NCBI RefSeq assembly: GCF_001512305.1 | Contig: NZ_LNUT01000005.1 | Location: forward strand, 313,090 to 377,089 | Reading direction: 5' to 3' | Origin: Arthrobacter sp. EPSL27 | GTDB lineage: Bacteria; Actinomycetota; Actinomycetes; Actinomycetales; Micrococcaceae | DNA length: 64,000 nt | In this document: positions 51,701 to 60,698 of the stretch, piece after piece | Numbering within the stretch: position 1 is the stretch's first letter | How the letters are laid out: the number at the start of each line of letters is the position of its first letter | Translations under genes and position numbers: made by a program | The notes under the pieces: model-generated | Seen by the model: the letters and a program-made list of their open reading frames with translations, nothing else | What the model was told of the DNA's origin: nothing | Database searches by the model: none

Positions 51701-52080
51701 CCGGCGGGCTCGAGCTCGAACCGCAGGAATACACCCTCGAAACCGTCGTGGCTCAAGCCGCGGAGGGCGCCGGATCCCGCGCGGCGGCCGTCCTGCCCGG
51801 CGGCGGGTTCGTGGTCCTGAACACCGAAGTCACCCCGGAGCTAGAAGCCGAGGGCATCGCCCGCGACATGGTCCGTGCCATCCAGCAGGCGCGCAAGGAC
51901 GCCGGGTTGAACGTCAGCGACCGGATCCGGACCAACGTCACCGCGACGATGGATGTTGTCGACGCGGTGAAGGCCCACGAAGGCCTTGTGGTCACCGAGA
52001 CCCTCACCACGGAGCTTGGTTTGTCCTCCAACGGAGACGGCACCGAACTGCAGATCACCGTCGAAAAAGTAGGGGCCTGA
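48724..52080 (+). CDS. ileS: Isoleucine--tRNA ligase
   Basis: A 1118-residue class Ia synthetase. HIGH motif GLPHYGHLL near 83, [11 protein letters not shown] near 114, a large editing domain with [12 protein letters not shown] near 262, KMSKSLRN near 680, and a C-terminal region ending in the IleS-specific helix/strand extension place it in the longer, mupirocin-tolerant-type IleS common in actinobacteria. ATG 48724 is chosen because the T-box helix sequesters AGGA seven bases before it; GTG 48694 lies within the regulatory loop. folC begins four bases after the stop, so an ileS-folC-DUF4233 operon is likely. Confidence 0.96.
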   Translation: MTFYPKASAAQSGTASSASTSNTAGVSASVKFPEIEERILKYWDADGTFQASIDQRDSDLPGGKPGSNEFVFYDGPPFANGLPHYGHLLTGYAKDLVGRYQTQRGRRVERRFGWDTHGLPAELEAMKQLGMTDKTQIEAMGIDKFNDACRASVMKYADEWKSYVTRQARWVDFENDYKTLNVEYMESVLWAFKQLHEKGLTYNGYRVLPYCWKDETPLSNHELRMDDDVYKNRQDQTVTVTFPITAGESELSKQLAGVQALAWTTTPWTLPTNAALAVGPAIDYVVLPAGPHGIKAAAADAPVAGSFLLAAELLGAYAKDLGYGDGAEGAAAAEAAVTSTHTGAELEGLEYEPLWDYFSDAEKYGTENAWRFLVADYVTTTDGTGIVHQAPAYGEDDQKVCEEAGIPVVLSVDEGAKFLPLFGHGPLAEIAGLQVFEANKPITQVLRAQGRLVRQASYEHSYPHCWRCRNPLIYRAVSSWYVEVTKFKDRMSELNQEINWIPGNVKDGQFGKWLANARDWSISRNRYWGSPIPVWQSSDPDYPRTDVYGSLAEIEADFGRLPLNKDGQVDLHRPFIDELTRPNPDDPRTPEEGQSVMRRVEDVLDVWFDSGSMPYGQVHYPFQNEEWFDTHNPADFIVEYIGQTRGWFYMLHILSTALFDRPAFRNVISHGIVLGSDGQKMSKSLRNYPDVSEVLDRDGSDAMRWFLMSSPILRGGNLVVTEQGIRDGVRQVILPLWNVYSFFTLYTNAAGGGSGYDAKLRYDGYADTLDQYLMANTCDLVRNMTAQLDSYDISGACDELRSYLDMLTNWYVRRSRQRFFDENLDAFDALYTALETVCRVSASLLPLISEEIWRGLTGGRSVHLADWPDAALFPANPGLVEAMDRVQQICSTGSSLRKAANLRVRLPLQELTVVAPGAAALDGFAAVVADELNIRSVRLLDAEGASPEEFGIEQKLVVNARAAGPRLGKNVQQAIKGSKSGDWSVSEDGVVTAGGLELEPQEYTLETVVAQAAEGAGSRAAAVLPGGGFVVLNTEVTPELEAEGIARDMVRAIQQARKDAGLNVSDRIRTNVTATMDVVDAVKAHEGLVVTETLTTELGLSSNGDGTELQITVEKVGA

Positions 52081-52083
52081 ACC

Positions 52084-53454
52084 ATGTCTTTTGAACCGAC
52101 CGACGAATTCTCCGTGGAAAGCGTCTACGCCGAACTCCTGGGCCGTGCGCCGGAAAACAAGATGGAGCCCCGGCTGGCGCCGCTGTACCGGGCCATGGAC
52201 ATCCTGGGGGAGCCGAACAAGGCCTTCCCGATCATCCACGTCACCGGCACCAACGGCAAGACCTCCACCGCCCGCATGATCGAGGCCGGGCTGCGCGCCC
52301 ACGGCCTCAGCACCGGCCGGTACACCAGCCCGCACCTGTCCAAGGTCACCGAACGGATCAGCATCGACGGCGCCCCCGTGCCGGACGAGACGTTCGTCCG
52401 GATCTGGGACGAGATCCGCCCGTACCTGGCCATTGTGGACGCCGAACTCGAAGCCGAGGGCCAGCCGCGCCTGACGTACTTCGAGTGCCTCACCATCCTG
52501 GGCTTCGCGGTCTTCGCGGACCAGCCGGTCAACGTCGCCGTCATCGAGGTGGGCCTGGGCGGCATCACGGACGCGACCAACGTCGGCGACGGCCAGGTCT
52601 CCGTCGTCACGCCGATCTCGCTGGACCACACCGACCTCCTGGGCGACACCACGGAGGACATCGCGTACGAGAAGGCCGGCATCATCAAGCCCGGCGGCTT
52701 CCTGGTCAGCGCCGCGCAGCCCCGCGACGCGGCCCAGGTGCTGCTGGAAAAGGCCCGGGAGACGAACGTCCCGTTCCGGTTCGAAGGCGTCGAGTTCGGC
52801 GTCGAATCCCGCACGGTCGCCGTCGGCGGTCAGGTGGTGACCGTCCAGGGCATCGCGGGCCGCTACGAGGACCTGCTGGTGCCGCTGCACGGCGCGCACC
52901 AGGCCGAGAACGCCGCCGTCGCGATTGCCGCGCTGGAAGCCTTCTTCGGCGGCGACAAGGCGCTCGACGCCGAGGTGCTGCAGGAAGCGTTCGCCTCGGT
53001 CACTTCGCCCGGGCGCCTCGAGGTGCTCCGGACCGCCCCGACCATCATCGTGGACGCCGCGCACAACCCCGACGGCATCCGGGTCTCCGCCGAGGCCATC
53101 CACGAGGCGTTCAGCTTCACCAAGCTGGTGGTCGTCGTCGGTGTCCTGCGGGACAAGGACGCCGAGGAGATCCTCCGCCAGCTCAAGGAGTCCCTCGGCG
53201 ACCTGGCCGCCGAGTACTGCTTCACCCAGTCCAACTCACCCCGTGCGGTGCCGGCCGGGGACCTCGCGGAACTCGCCCTGGAACTGGGCTTCGGCGAGGA
53301 CAACATCCACGTCGCGGAGAAGCTGGACGACGCCCTCGAATGGGCGGTGGAACGCGCCGAAGCCAACGACGACCTCGCCGGCGGCGTGCTTGTCACCGGG
53401 TCCATCACACTTGTCGCCGACGCCCGCATCCTGCTGGGAAAGGCGGACGCGTAA
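52084..53454 (+). CDS. folC: Bifunctional folylpolyglutamate synthase/dihydrofolate synthase
   Basis: A 456-residue Mur-ligase-fold enzyme that adds glutamate to dihydropteroate and to folates. The P-loop VTGTNGKTST lies near 57, GRYTSPHL near 79 and the ERI block follow, VGLGGITDATN near 157 gives the metal-binding region, and the C-terminal domain has VDAAHNPDGI near 323. It follows ileS by four bases, so it is in the same operon and would share the isoleucine-tRNA control on transcription through-put but not on its own translation. Confidence 0.95.
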   Translation: MSFEPTDEFSVESVYAELLGRAPENKMEPRLAPLYRAMDILGEPNKAFPIIHVTGTNGKTSTARMIEAGLRAHGLSTGRYTSPHLSKVTERISIDGAPVPDETFVRIWDEIRPYLAIVDAELEAEGQPRLTYFECLTILGFAVFADQPVNVAVIEVGLGGITDATNVGDGQVSVVTPISLDHTDLLGDTTEDIAYEKAGIIKPGGFLVSAAQPRDAAQVLLEKARETNVPFRFEGVEFGVESRTVAVGGQVVTVQGIAGRYEDLLVPLHGAHQAENAAVAIAALEAFFGGDKALDAEVLQEAFASVTSPGRLEVLRTAPTIIVDAAHNPDGIRVSAEAIHEAFSFTKLVVVVGVLRDKDAEEILRQLKESLGDLAAEYCFTQSNSPRAVPAGDLAELALELGFGEDNIHVAEKLDDALEWAVERAEANDDLAGGVLVTGSITLVADARILLGKADA

Positions 53455-53457
53455 GCC

Positions 53458-53901
53458 ATGGCGAAACTCACCAAAGCGCAGCGCGAGTGGCGCCCGGGCA
53501 TGCCGAAGAAGCGCCGCTCCACCAAGGTCATGTTCGCCTCGACGGTGCTGCTGCTGGAAGCCTTTGTGGTGCTGTTCGGCACCCTCACGGTCTTCGGGCT
53601 GCGGCGGGACGAGTTCCCGCCGGTCCTGATCTTCTCCGTGGGGATCGGGCTGGCACTCGTCTACGCCTTCACCTGCGCGGTGCTCACCAAGCCGTGGGGG
53701 GTGGCGCTGGGCTGGGTCCTGCAGATCGTCCTGATCCTGACCGGCATCTTTGAGCCTGCGATGTACCTGGTCGGCGGGCTGTTCGCGGTGGCCTGGTGGT
53801 ACGGGATCCGCACCGGCATCCGGATTGACCGCGAGTCCGCGCAGCGAGAACGGGAGCAGGCCGCCTGGGACGCGGCCCACCCGGAAGAGCAAAGCAACTA
53901 G
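53458..53901 (+). CDS. DUF4233 membrane protein
   Basis: A 147-residue protein with four membrane segments (about 23-43, 50-72, 78-98, 100-118) and charged ends. The family is found almost only in actinobacteria, directly after folC and before ndk, as here; its role is unknown. The gene begins four bases after the folC stop. TAGACT overlapping its own stop codon (53899-53904) could be the -10 for ndk. Confidence 0.85.
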   Translation: MAKLTKAQREWRPGMPKKRRSTKVMFASTVLLLEAFVVLFGTLTVFGLRRDEFPPVLIFSVGIGLALVYAFTCAVLTKPWGVALGWVLQIVLILTGIFEPAMYLVGGLFAVAWWYGIRTGIRIDRESAQREREQAAWDAAHPEEQSN

Positions 53902-53940
53902 ACTTGTGTCCGAATCCCACCCCAACACATTGGAGCAGCT

Positions 53941-54360
53941 GTGAGCATTGAGCGCACCCTCGTCCTGATCAAGCCCGACGGCGTCACCCGCAACCTGACC
54001 GGCAGCATCATCGCCCGCATCGAAGCCAAGGGTTACACCCTGGCCGAGCTCAAGAAGGTCGACGCGAGCCGGGAACTGCTGGAGCAGCACTACGAGGAGC
54101 ACGTGGGCAAGCCGTTCTACGAGCCGCTGGTCGAGTTCATGCTCAGCGGCCCCGTTGTCGCCGCGATCTTCGAGGGCCACCGCGTGATCGAGGGCTTCCG
54201 CTCGCTGGCCGGCACCACCGACCCGACGACGGCGGCGCCCGGCACCATCCGCGGCGACTTCGGCCGCGACTGGGGCCTGGCAGTGCAGCAGAACCTGGTC
54301 CACGGCTCGGACTCGGCGGAATCCGCCGAGCGCGAGATCAAGATCTGGTTCCAGGGCTAA
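53941..54360 (+). CDS. ndk: Nucleoside diphosphate kinase
   Basis: A 139-residue enzyme that equalises NTP and dNTP pools through a phospho-His intermediate. [15 protein letters not shown] at 5-19 and the active-site [16 protein letters not shown] near 118 with His and the Kpn-loop region are intact. GTG 53941 has GGAG seven bases upstream. The gene follows DUF4233 by 39 bases and may have its own promoter (TAGACT at 53899). A very strong hairpin lies 28 bases after the stop. Confidence 0.96.
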   Translation: MSIERTLVLIKPDGVTRNLTGSIIARIEAKGYTLAELKKVDASRELLEQHYEEHVGKPFYEPLVEFMLSGPVVAAIFEGHRVIEGFRSLAGTTDPTTAAPGTIRGDFGRDWGLAVQQNLVHGSDSAESAEREIKIWFQG

Positions 54361-54388
54361 GCTCCGGGACCGTACACCCGGCCCCGCC

Positions 54389-54443
54389 GAGGTGACAGAT
54401 AAGGCCAACGTTCGCGATGAACATTGGCCTTATCTGTCACCTC
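54389..54443. terminator. Long near-perfect hairpin between ndk and VKOR gene
   Basis: Twenty-base arms GAGGTGACAGATAAGGCCAA (54389-54408) and its exact reverse complement (54424-54443), extended after one mismatch by GTTC/GAAC around a five-base GCGAT loop. The outer CCGCC/GGCGG lengthens it further. It lies between two convergent genes and has no U-tract. It may be a dispersed palindrome used as a bidirectional terminator. Confidence 0.75.
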
Positions 54444-54469
54444 GCGGCGGTTAACCGGGGTTCATCCGC

Positions 54470-55138
54470 TCAGTAGCCGGAGGTCCCGATGAAGACCTGG
54501 ATGAAGGCGAAGAAGATGGTGGCGACCACGGCGACGTAGAGCAGGGCGGTGATGATCCAGCCGGAGTCGCCCAGGATCCGGGTTGGGCCCTCGGGGAGCC
54601 GGATCACGCCGTGGGAGATGTTGCGGACGGTGACCCAGACAAACATCGGAATCATGGCGGCCCAGACCACCATGCAGAACGGGCACAGGATGTGGATGGA
54701 GTACAGCGCCTGCGACCACAGCCACACCACAAAGGCGAAGCCCAGGGTCACGCCGGTCTGCAGGCCCAGCCAGTACCACCGGGCAAACTTTGCCCCCGCG
54801 AGCATGCCCATCGCGGTGGTGATGATGACGGCGAAGGCCACGATGCCCATGAACATGTTGGGGAAGCCGAACACCGACCCCTGCCAGGTCTGCATCACCT
54901 GGCCGCAGGAGATCCACGGGTTTACGTCGCACACGGTCACGTGGCTGGGATCCTTGAGGACCTCGAGCTTTTCCAGCACCAGGGCGCCCGATGCCAGCCA
55001 GCCGACGACGCCGGTGATCAGCAGGAGCCACGCGAACGGCCGGTCGCGGGTCATCGGAGGCAGCGGCCGCTGCTCTGCCGGTGTGCTGGGGCTGTGCTGC
55101 GCGGGTGCCTCGCCGGTGGCACTGGAGATGCTGGGCAT
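54470..55138 (-). CDS. Vitamin K epoxide reductase (VKOR) family protein
   Basis: A 222-residue membrane protein with five predicted membrane helices. CDVNPWISCG near 67-76 is the conserved loop Cys pair and CPFC near 151-154 the quinone-proximal CXXC, so both redox pairs are intact. In actinobacteria VKOR re-oxidises a DsbA-like partner using menaquinone, replacing DsbB. The N-terminal 28 residues are a Pro/Ser/Ala-rich cytosolic tail. GAAGGA before ATG 55138 is a good ribosome-binding site. No DsbA partner is adjacent; the DsbA-like gene at 42871 is cytosolic and unlikely to be it. Confidence 0.93.
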   Translation of the reverse strand: MPSISSATGEAPAQHSPSTPAEQRPLPPMTRDRPFAWLLLITGVVGWLASGALVLEKLEVLKDPSHVTVCDVNPWISCGQVMQTWQGSVFGFPNMFMGIVAFAVIITTAMGMLAGAKFARWYWLGLQTGVTLGFAFVVWLWSQALYSIHILCPFCMVVWAAMIPMFVWVTVRNISHGVIRLPEGPTRILGDSGWIITALLYVAVVATIFFAFIQVFIGTSGY

Positions 55139-55627
55139 GGAATGGGTGTCCTTCAGATCGGTGCAACTGCAGGTCGGTGCAACTGGGTTGATTCTATCGC
55201 CGGAGGCTGAATGAATTCCGGGAAGCCCGGTGCCTTCCCCAGTGATTCGGTCCGGACGGCGGACAGGATGACCGCCTTACGCAGGCTTTGACGGCTCCTG
55301 TGAGACAATGATCGTGGCTGGAACCCGATCCACATCCGGGTCCCGGTCCGGCGACTTTGTTCCCAAGACCGCCAATGAAGAGCAGGGAGCCACGGATCCA
55401 TCGATCCAGGCTGTCCCGCAATGCCATTGGACGGCACCTGGTTGTGGCGTAGAGGTCAACGGGTTTCAGAACAATTCCGCCGGCCCTCCAGGTCTGCCGC
55501 ACCCCACTGCCGGTGCGAACCTGAGGGTATCCAATTGACTTCTGTCAATGCCCGCGGGTGTTGACAAATATTTGCCCCAACGGGTGCCGGATGTGGCGGC
55601 GCATCAGGGGCAGGAGTGTCGCCACAT
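55139..55627. promoter_or_regulatory. Intergenic region upstream of RNase E/G
   Basis: These 489 bases hold no convincing gene. GACAAT (55304-55309) is a weak -10 candidate, which would give a leader of about 315 nt. A perfect ATTGAC-TTCT-GTCAAT palindrome (55534-55549) and several small hairpins such as GGATC/GATCC lie near the 3' part, followed by CAGGAG before the ATG. A long structured leader would suit RNase E autoregulation, known in other bacteria but not shown here. Confidence 0.5.
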
Positions 55628-58600
55628 ATGGATAATGACCAGGTAACAACGGATAACGACCAGAATGTTGTCCCCACTGAAACTGACGAAGCGGCTGTAG
55701 TTACCCCGCCGAAGCGCCCGCTTCGGACCCGCCGCAAGCCCCTGCCCAAGGCAGGGACCCCCGCTGAGGAAGCGGAGCCGGTGGCAGCTGCTCCCGCGCA
55801 GCTCGACCAGGCTCCCGCGGAGGCCATCGAGGCTGCTCCCGCACCGGAGGCCAAGGCCAAGGCGCCCGCCCGCCGCTCCCGCGCCCGCAAGGTCGCCGAA
55901 CCGGCCGAACCCCTGCCGGCCTTCGCAGACACGGCCGCAGCAGACGCCGCAACCGATGCCGCAGCCGTCTCCCAGCCCGCCGGGGATGCCGACACTGCAG
56001 CCGCTGAGGTGGCTGCGGCCGCTCCGGTGGAGAAGCCGGTCCGCCGCCGCGCCAGCCGCGCCAAAGCCACCGCTCCGGTGGTTGAGCCCGCCGCGGAGCC
56101 CGCCGCCGCCGAAACCGCGGAAACCCCCGCCGCCGAAGCCGCCGCGCCTGCCGCCGTCGAGCCCGCTGCAGAACCCGTCGCAGAAGAGGCCCCCGCCGCA
56201 GCAGCCGAGACGCCGGCCGCGGCCCCCTCGCTCTTTATGGAGCCCGGCGCTGTGACCTCGATGATTTTCCAGGCCCCCGACCTGACCGCCGTCGTGCGCC
56301 CGACACCCGCCGCCGCGGCGGAAACCGAAGACGACGAGACGGAAGCCGAGTCCGACGACGACGCCGGCAACCGCCGCCGCCGCCGCAGCCGGGGACGGCG
56401 CGGCCGCAGCGGCCGCGCCGGCGGCGAGTCCGACTCCGAGAACGACGCCGAGGACAACAACGACGAAGCCGACGAGGTGTCCGAGGGTTCACTGGACGAA
56501 GGCGTGACGTCCCGCCGCCGCCGGCGCCGCCGCCGTGGCGACCAGGACCTTGAACTGACCGGCGGGGGAGACGACGATCCGCCCAACACGGTGACCCGCG
56601 TCCGTGCGCCCCGCACCGCCGCCGAGGCACCCGTCAGCAACCGCGTCACCTCCCTCAAGGGCTCCACCCGTCTCGAAGCGAAGAAGCAGCGCCGCCGTGA
56701 ATCCCGCGACACCGGACGCCGCCGCACCGTCATCACCGAGGCCGAGTTCCTGGCCCGGCGCGAATCCGTCGACCGCCAGATGATCGTCCGCCAGCGCGAC
56801 GACAGAATCCAGATCGGCGTCCTGGAGGACGGCGTCCTGGCCGAGCACTTCGTCTCGAAGACCCAGCAGGACTCCCTGATCGGCAACGTGTACCTGGGCA
56901 AGGTCCAGAACGTGCTGCCCTCCATGGAAGCCGCCTTCGTCGACATCGGACGCGGCCGCAACGCCGTGCTCTACGCCGGCGAGGTCAACTGGGACTCCGT
57001 CAACCTTGAGGGCAAGCAGCGCCGGATCGAAAACGCGCTGAAGTCCGGCGACTCCGTTCTGGTCCAGGTCACCAAGGACCCGGTCGGCCACAAGGGTGCC
57101 CGCCTGACCAGCCAGATCTCGCTGCCCGGCCGCTACCTCGTGTACGTTCCCGGCGGTTCCATGACCGGCATCTCCCGCAAGCTGCCCGACGTCGAACGCA
57201 ACCGCCTCAAGCGCATCCTCAAGGACCGACTGCCGGAGGATGCCGGCGTAATCGTCCGCACCGCCGCCGAGGGCGCGTCCGAGGAAGAGCTGACGCACGA
57301 CATCAACCGGCTCCGGGCCCAGTGGGAAGGCATCGAGGGCCAGTCGACGTCCACCAAGATCCTTGCCCCGGAACTGCTCTACGGCGAACCCGACCTGACC
57401 ATCAAGGTGGTCCGTGACGTCTTCAACGAGGACTTCTCCAAGTTGATCGTCTCCGGCGAGGAAGCATGGGACACCATCGAGGCGTACGTCACCTACGTGG
57501 CGCCGGACCTGGTGGGCCGGCTGGAGAAGTGGACCAAGGACACGGACATCTTCTCGGCCTGGCGCATCGACGAGCAGATCCACAAGGCGCTGGACCGCAA
57601 GGTCTTCCTGCCCTCCGGCGGATCCCTGGTGATCGACCGCACCGAAGCCATGACCGTGGTGGACGTCAACACCGGCAAGTTCACCGGCAGCGGCGGCAAC
57701 CTCGAGGAAACCGTCACCAAGAACAACCTGGAAGCGGCCGAGGAGGTCGTCCGGCAGCTGCGGCTCCGCGACATCGGCGGCATCATCGTGATCGACTTCA
57801 TCGACATGGTTCTCGAATCGAACCGCGACCTGGTGCTGCGCCGCATGGTGGAGTGCCTGGGCCGGGACCGGACCAAGCACCAGGTGGCCGAGGTGACGTC
57901 GCTGGGCCTCGTCCAGATGACGCGCAAACGGATGGGCACCGGCCTGCTGGAAGTCTTCGGCGAGCAGTGCGAAGCCTGCGCCGGCCGCGGCATCGTCACC
58001 CACGACGAGCCCGTGGAACACCGCCGCGCCAACGTTGTTGCCGCCGAGCACCACGTGCCGCGGGCCGAGCAGCAGCAGCAGCCGGCCGCGCGGACCGAAC
58101 GCAAGAGCCGCCGCCGCGGCAGGGGAGGCCAGGGCGCCGAGCCCCAGTCCGCCCCGGCCGCCGTCCACGCCGAGCCCACCGAGGCCGAGCGTCACGCGAA
58201 GGCCGAGGCCACCCGCGCCGCCCTGGCGAACATCGCCGCAGCAGCGCACGCCGCACACCTGCACGACGGCGAGGCAGCCACCGGCGCTGATGCCAAGACC
58301 CGCGAAGCAGCTGTGGAAGCCGCTGTCGAGCTGGCTAAAACCGAGGAAGCCGCCGGGCGCCCCGCCGCGGTGCTGACGTTCGGCGGCGAGCAGGTAGCCC
58401 TGCCGTTCGTGGAGCACGCGGACGAGGCCACCGCGCCTGCCCTGACCCTGGACCTGCTCACCGAGGCGTTCGCACACCTGGGTGCAGCCGAGGCAGCCCC
58501 GGGAGCGTCGGAGCCCGCAGCCCAGGCGCCGGCGGCCAAGGAGCAGGAGCCCGCAGCCCAGGCACCCGCCGCCAAGGAGCAGGCACCACAGGCTGCCCAG

Positions 58601-58870
58601 GCGCCAGCGGTCAAGGAGCAGGCACCCCAGGCGCCTGCACCGCAGGAACCGGCGGCCGGCACGTCCCGCCGCGGCCGCCGCAACCGGAGCGCCAGCCGTG
58701 CCCAGGGTGCAGCGAATGAGACCTCGGTGGAGCAGCGCCAGGAAACCCGGCAGGCCGTTGCCGGTGCAGTGCACGAGGCCAAGGCTCCGGCCGCCGCGGC
58801 ACCGGCGGCCAAGCCGGCCGCCAGCGAGCCCATCATCCTGGGCGTCGGGGTACCCGCCTCGGAGCTGTAG
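55628..58870 (+). CDS. rne: RNase E/G family endoribonuclease
   Basis: A 1080-residue enzyme of mRNA decay and rRNA processing. The catalytic core lies in the middle, as in Streptomyces RNase ES: S1 domain around GNVYLGKVQNVLPSMEAAFVDIG near 420, the 5' sensor, DNase-I-like catalytic DVNTGKFTG near 678 and IIVIDFIDM near 718, and the zinc-link CEACAG near 783. The first 370 residues are Ala/Glu/Pro-rich with two Arg-rich blocks, and the last 290 include PAAQAPAAKEQ-type repeats; both are probably disordered and bind partners or RNA. ATG 55628 is preferred, with GGAG 11 bases upstream; GTG 55616 is the alternative. Confidence 0.93.
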   Translation: MDNDQVTTDNDQNVVPTETDEAAVVTPPKRPLRTRRKPLPKAGTPAEEAEPVAAAPAQLDQAPAEAIEAAPAPEAKAKAPARRSRARKVAEPAEPLPAFADTAAADAATDAAAVSQPAGDADTAAAEVAAAAPVEKPVRRRASRAKATAPVVEPAAEPAAAETAETPAAEAAAPAAVEPAAEPVAEEAPAAAAETPAAAPSLFMEPGAVTSMIFQAPDLTAVVRPTPAAAAETEDDETEAESDDDAGNRRRRRSRGRRGRSGRAGGESDSENDAEDNNDEADEVSEGSLDEGVTSRRRRRRRRGDQDLELTGGGDDDPPNTVTRVRAPRTAAEAPVSNRVTSLKGSTRLEAKKQRRRESRDTGRRRTVITEAEFLARRESVDRQMIVRQRDDRIQIGVLEDGVLAEHFVSKTQQDSLIGNVYLGKVQNVLPSMEAAFVDIGRGRNAVLYAGEVNWDSVNLEGKQRRIENALKSGDSVLVQVTKDPVGHKGARLTSQISLPGRYLVYVPGGSMTGISRKLPDVERNRLKRILKDRLPEDAGVIVRTAAEGASEEELTHDINRLRAQWEGIEGQSTSTKILAPELLYGEPDLTIKVVRDVFNEDFSKLIVSGEEAWDTIEAYVTYVAPDLVGRLEKWTKDTDIFSAWRIDEQIHKALDRKVFLPSGGSLVIDRTEAMTVVDVNTGKFTGSGGNLEETVTKNNLEAAEEVVRQLRLRDIGGIIVIDFIDMVLESNRDLVLRRMVECLGRDRTKHQVAEVTSLGLVQMTRKRMGTGLLEVFGEQCEACAGRGIVTHDEPVEHRRANVVAAEHHVPRAEQQQQPAARTERKSRRRGRGGQGAEPQSAPAAVHAEPTEAERHAKAEATRAALANIAAAAHAAHLHDGEAATGADAKTREAAVEAAVELAKTEEAAGRPAAVLTFGGEQVALPFVEHADEATAPALTLDLLTEAFAHLGAAEAAPGASEPAAQAPAAKEQEPAAQAPAAKEQAPQAAQAPAVKEQAPQAPAPQEPAAGTSRRGRRNRSASRAQGAANETSVEQRQETRQAVAGAVHEAKAPAAAAPAAKPAASEPIILGVGVPASEL

Positions 58871-58895
58871 CCCGGAGCAGGCCAGCAGCAAGGCC

Positions 58896-58947
58896 GCGGG
58901 CGCGGCCCGGACGCGTAGCACTACGCAAAAGTCCGGGCCGCGCCCGC
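58896..58947 (+). terminator. Terminator after rne
   Basis: A perfect 17-bp stem GCGGGCGCGGCCCGGAC/GTCCGGGCCGCGCCCGC encloses a smaller GCGTAG/CTACGC hairpin. It lies 25 bases after the rne stop and just before the TPP riboswitch. Confidence 0.75.
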
Positions 58948-58982
58948 TCCTTCGTTAAGGGATGCGGCTAGGCTGGGACCCT

Positions 58983-59060
58983 GACACGGGGTGCCGCGCA
59001 TCGAGCCGGCTGAGATCCAGACCCGTTGAACCTGTCCGGTTAGCACCGGCGAAGGGATGT
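58983..59060 (+). promoter_or_regulatory. TPP riboswitch (THI box)
   Basis: The aptamer is clear: GACACGGGGTGCC, then GGCTGAGAT (pyrimidine-sensing loop), ACCCGTTGAACCTGTCCGGTTAGCACCGGCGAAGGGATG (split here only in description) closing it. It ends seven bases before the GTG start of the thiD-tenA fusion, and the GAAGGGAT at its 3' edge is also the only ribosome-binding site, so TPP binding should directly hide it. No terminator is present, so control is translational. Confidence 0.96.
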
Positions 59061-59066
59061 CTCGCT

Positions 59067-60698
59067 GTGACCACTTCCTCTTTCCTGCCCGTTTTCCCTG
59101 CCAAGGCGCCGGCCCCCATCCCTCGGGTGCTGTCCATCGCCGGCTCCGACCCGTCCGGCGGAGCAGGCATCCAGGCCGACCTCAAGAGCATTGCCGCGCA
59201 CGGCGGCTACGGCATGGCGGCCATCACCGCCCTGACCGCGCAGAACACCCGCGGCGTCACGGCCGTCCACGTTCCCCCGGCAGGCTTCCTCACCGCGCAG
59301 CTCGACGCCATCAGTGAGGACATCACCGTCGACGCCGTCAAAATCGGGATGCTGGGCGATGCCGCGGTGATTGACGCCGTCCGCAGCTGGCTCGGGAAGG
59401 CGCGCCCCGCCGTCGTCGTGGTGGATCCCGTGATGGTGTCGACCAGCGGCGACCGGCTGCTGCAGGAGTCCGGCGAGGCAGCGCTGCATGCCCTGCTGCC
59501 GTACGCGGACCTGATCACGCCCAACCTCGCCGAGCTGGCGGTGCTGCTCGGTGAGCCGTGCGCCCGGGACTGGGCCGCCGCGCTGGAGCAGGGCAAGCGG
59601 CTCGCCGCCCTGACGGGGACCACGGTCCTGGTGAAGGGCGGCCACCTCGACGCCGGCGGGTCCGGCGGTTCCAGCAGCTACGGCGAGGCCGGCCCCGGCG
59701 GAGGGTGCCCCGACGCGCTGGTCAACACCGCCGGGCTGCTGGCCCGGGACGTTGTGGTGGTGCCGGGGGAGCGGGTGCCCACCCGCAACAGCCACGGCAC
59801 CGGATGCACCCTGTCCTCGGCCCTGGCCACCGTCCAGGCCGCGGCCATCCTCCAGGCCGGGAACACGCTGCCGGCGGCGGGGGACTGGGAGGCGGCGCTC
59901 CGCGTGGTCAAGCCGTGGCTGCAGGAGGCGCTGCGCACGTCCGGGGAGCTCGACGTCGGCACCGGCAGCGGGCCGGTCCACCACTTCCACCACGTGCAGC
60001 CGCACACCCGGGACCACGGTGCCGCCGCCGCCGCCCGCGGGCCCGCCGCGGGTGAGTTCGCCGCCGCGCTCCGGGAAGCGGCTGGCGGTGACCTTGACGC
60101 GATCTACGGCCTGGACTTCATCAGGGGCCTCGCCGACGGGACCCTGGCGCAGAAGGAGTTCGCGTACTACCTCGCCCAGGACGCCCTGTACCTCAACGGC
60201 TATTCGCGGGTGCTGGCCCGTGCCGCCGCGATGGCCCCCACCGAGGCCGAGCAGCTGTTCTGGGCCCGCTCCGCGCAGAACTGCCTGGAGGTCGAATCCG
60301 AGCTGCACCGGTCCTGGCTGGACGGCCGGGCCGCCGGAGTCAAGCCGGGCCCGGTCACCAAGTCCTACGTCGACCACCTGCTGGCCGCCTCGGCCTCCGG
60401 CAGCTACCCGGTGCTGGTGGCTGCCGTGCTGCCGTGTTTCTGGCTTTATGCCGAGGTAGGGGAGGCGCTTCACGCCCGGTTCGTCGCCGCCGGCGCACCG
60501 GAGGTGCACCCTTACGCGGAGTGGCTGCGCACCTACGCCGATGAGGAATTCGCCGCCGCCACCCGGCAAGCCGTGGCCTATGCCGACGCCGCGGCCCGGG
60601 CGTCGTCCGCGGGGGAGCGGGACGCCATGGTCCTGGCCTTCCGGCAGTCCTGCCGCTACGAGGTGGACTTCTTCGACGCGCCGAGGCTGCACGCCTGA
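59067..60698 (+). CDS. thiD: Fused HMP-phosphate kinase ThiD and TenA thiaminase-like protein
   Basis: A 543-residue fusion for thiamine pyrimidine supply and salvage. Residues about 20-300 are ThiD (HMP and HMP-P kinase): SIAGSDPSGGAGIQAD near 23 and the anion-hole HGTGCTLSSALA near 248. Residues about 325-543 are TenA: the nucleophile Cys in LPCFWLYAEVG near 457, the Tyr/Glu pair in SCRYEVDFFD near 533. Presence of the Cys places it in the TenA_C group that releases HMP from degraded thiamine, which the ThiD part can then phosphorylate. GTG 59067 follows the riboswitch. The gene sits between rne and rplU, which are usually adjacent. Confidence 0.94.
   Translation: MTTSSFLPVFPAKAPAPIPRVLSIAGSDPSGGAGIQADLKSIAAHGGYGMAAITALTAQNTRGVTAVHVPPAGFLTAQLDAISEDITVDAVKIGMLGDAAVIDAVRSWLGKARPAVVVVDPVMVSTSGDRLLQESGEAALHALLPYADLITPNLAELAVLLGEPCARDWAAALEQGKRLAALTGTTVLVKGGHLDAGGSGGSSSYGEAGPGGGCPDALVNTAGLLARDVVVVPGERVPTRNSHGTGCTLSSALATVQAAAILQAGNTLPAAGDWEAALRVVKPWLQEALRTSGELDVGTGSGPVHHFHHVQPHTRDHGAAAAARGPAAGEFAAALREAAGGDLDAIYGLDFIRGLADGTLAQKEFAYYLAQDALYLNGYSRVLARAAAMAPTEAEQLFWARSAQNCLEVESELHRSWLDGRAAGVKPGPVTKSYVDHLLAASASGSYPVLVAAVLPCFWLYAEVGEALHARFVAAGAPEVHPYAEWLRTYADEEFAAATRQAVAYADAAARASSAGERDAMVLAFRQSCRYEVDFFDAPRLHA

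Noticed and set aside
48706-51756. 1016-codon antisense frame inside ileS
   Set aside because: It mirrors ileS codons, with Val/Gly/Ala/Asp-rich shadow composition and no domain.
55308-55538. 76-codon frame upstream of rne
   Set aside because: No ribosome site, no recognisable domain and composition unlike host genes; more likely leader RNA.
56489-58921. 810-codon antisense frame inside rne
   Set aside because: Low-complexity shadow of the Ala/Pro-rich rne codons; no ribosome site or recognisable motif.
58896-58947. Part of the TPP riboswitch
   Set aside because: The strong stem ends 36 bases before the aptamer and closes independently, so it is the rne terminator.
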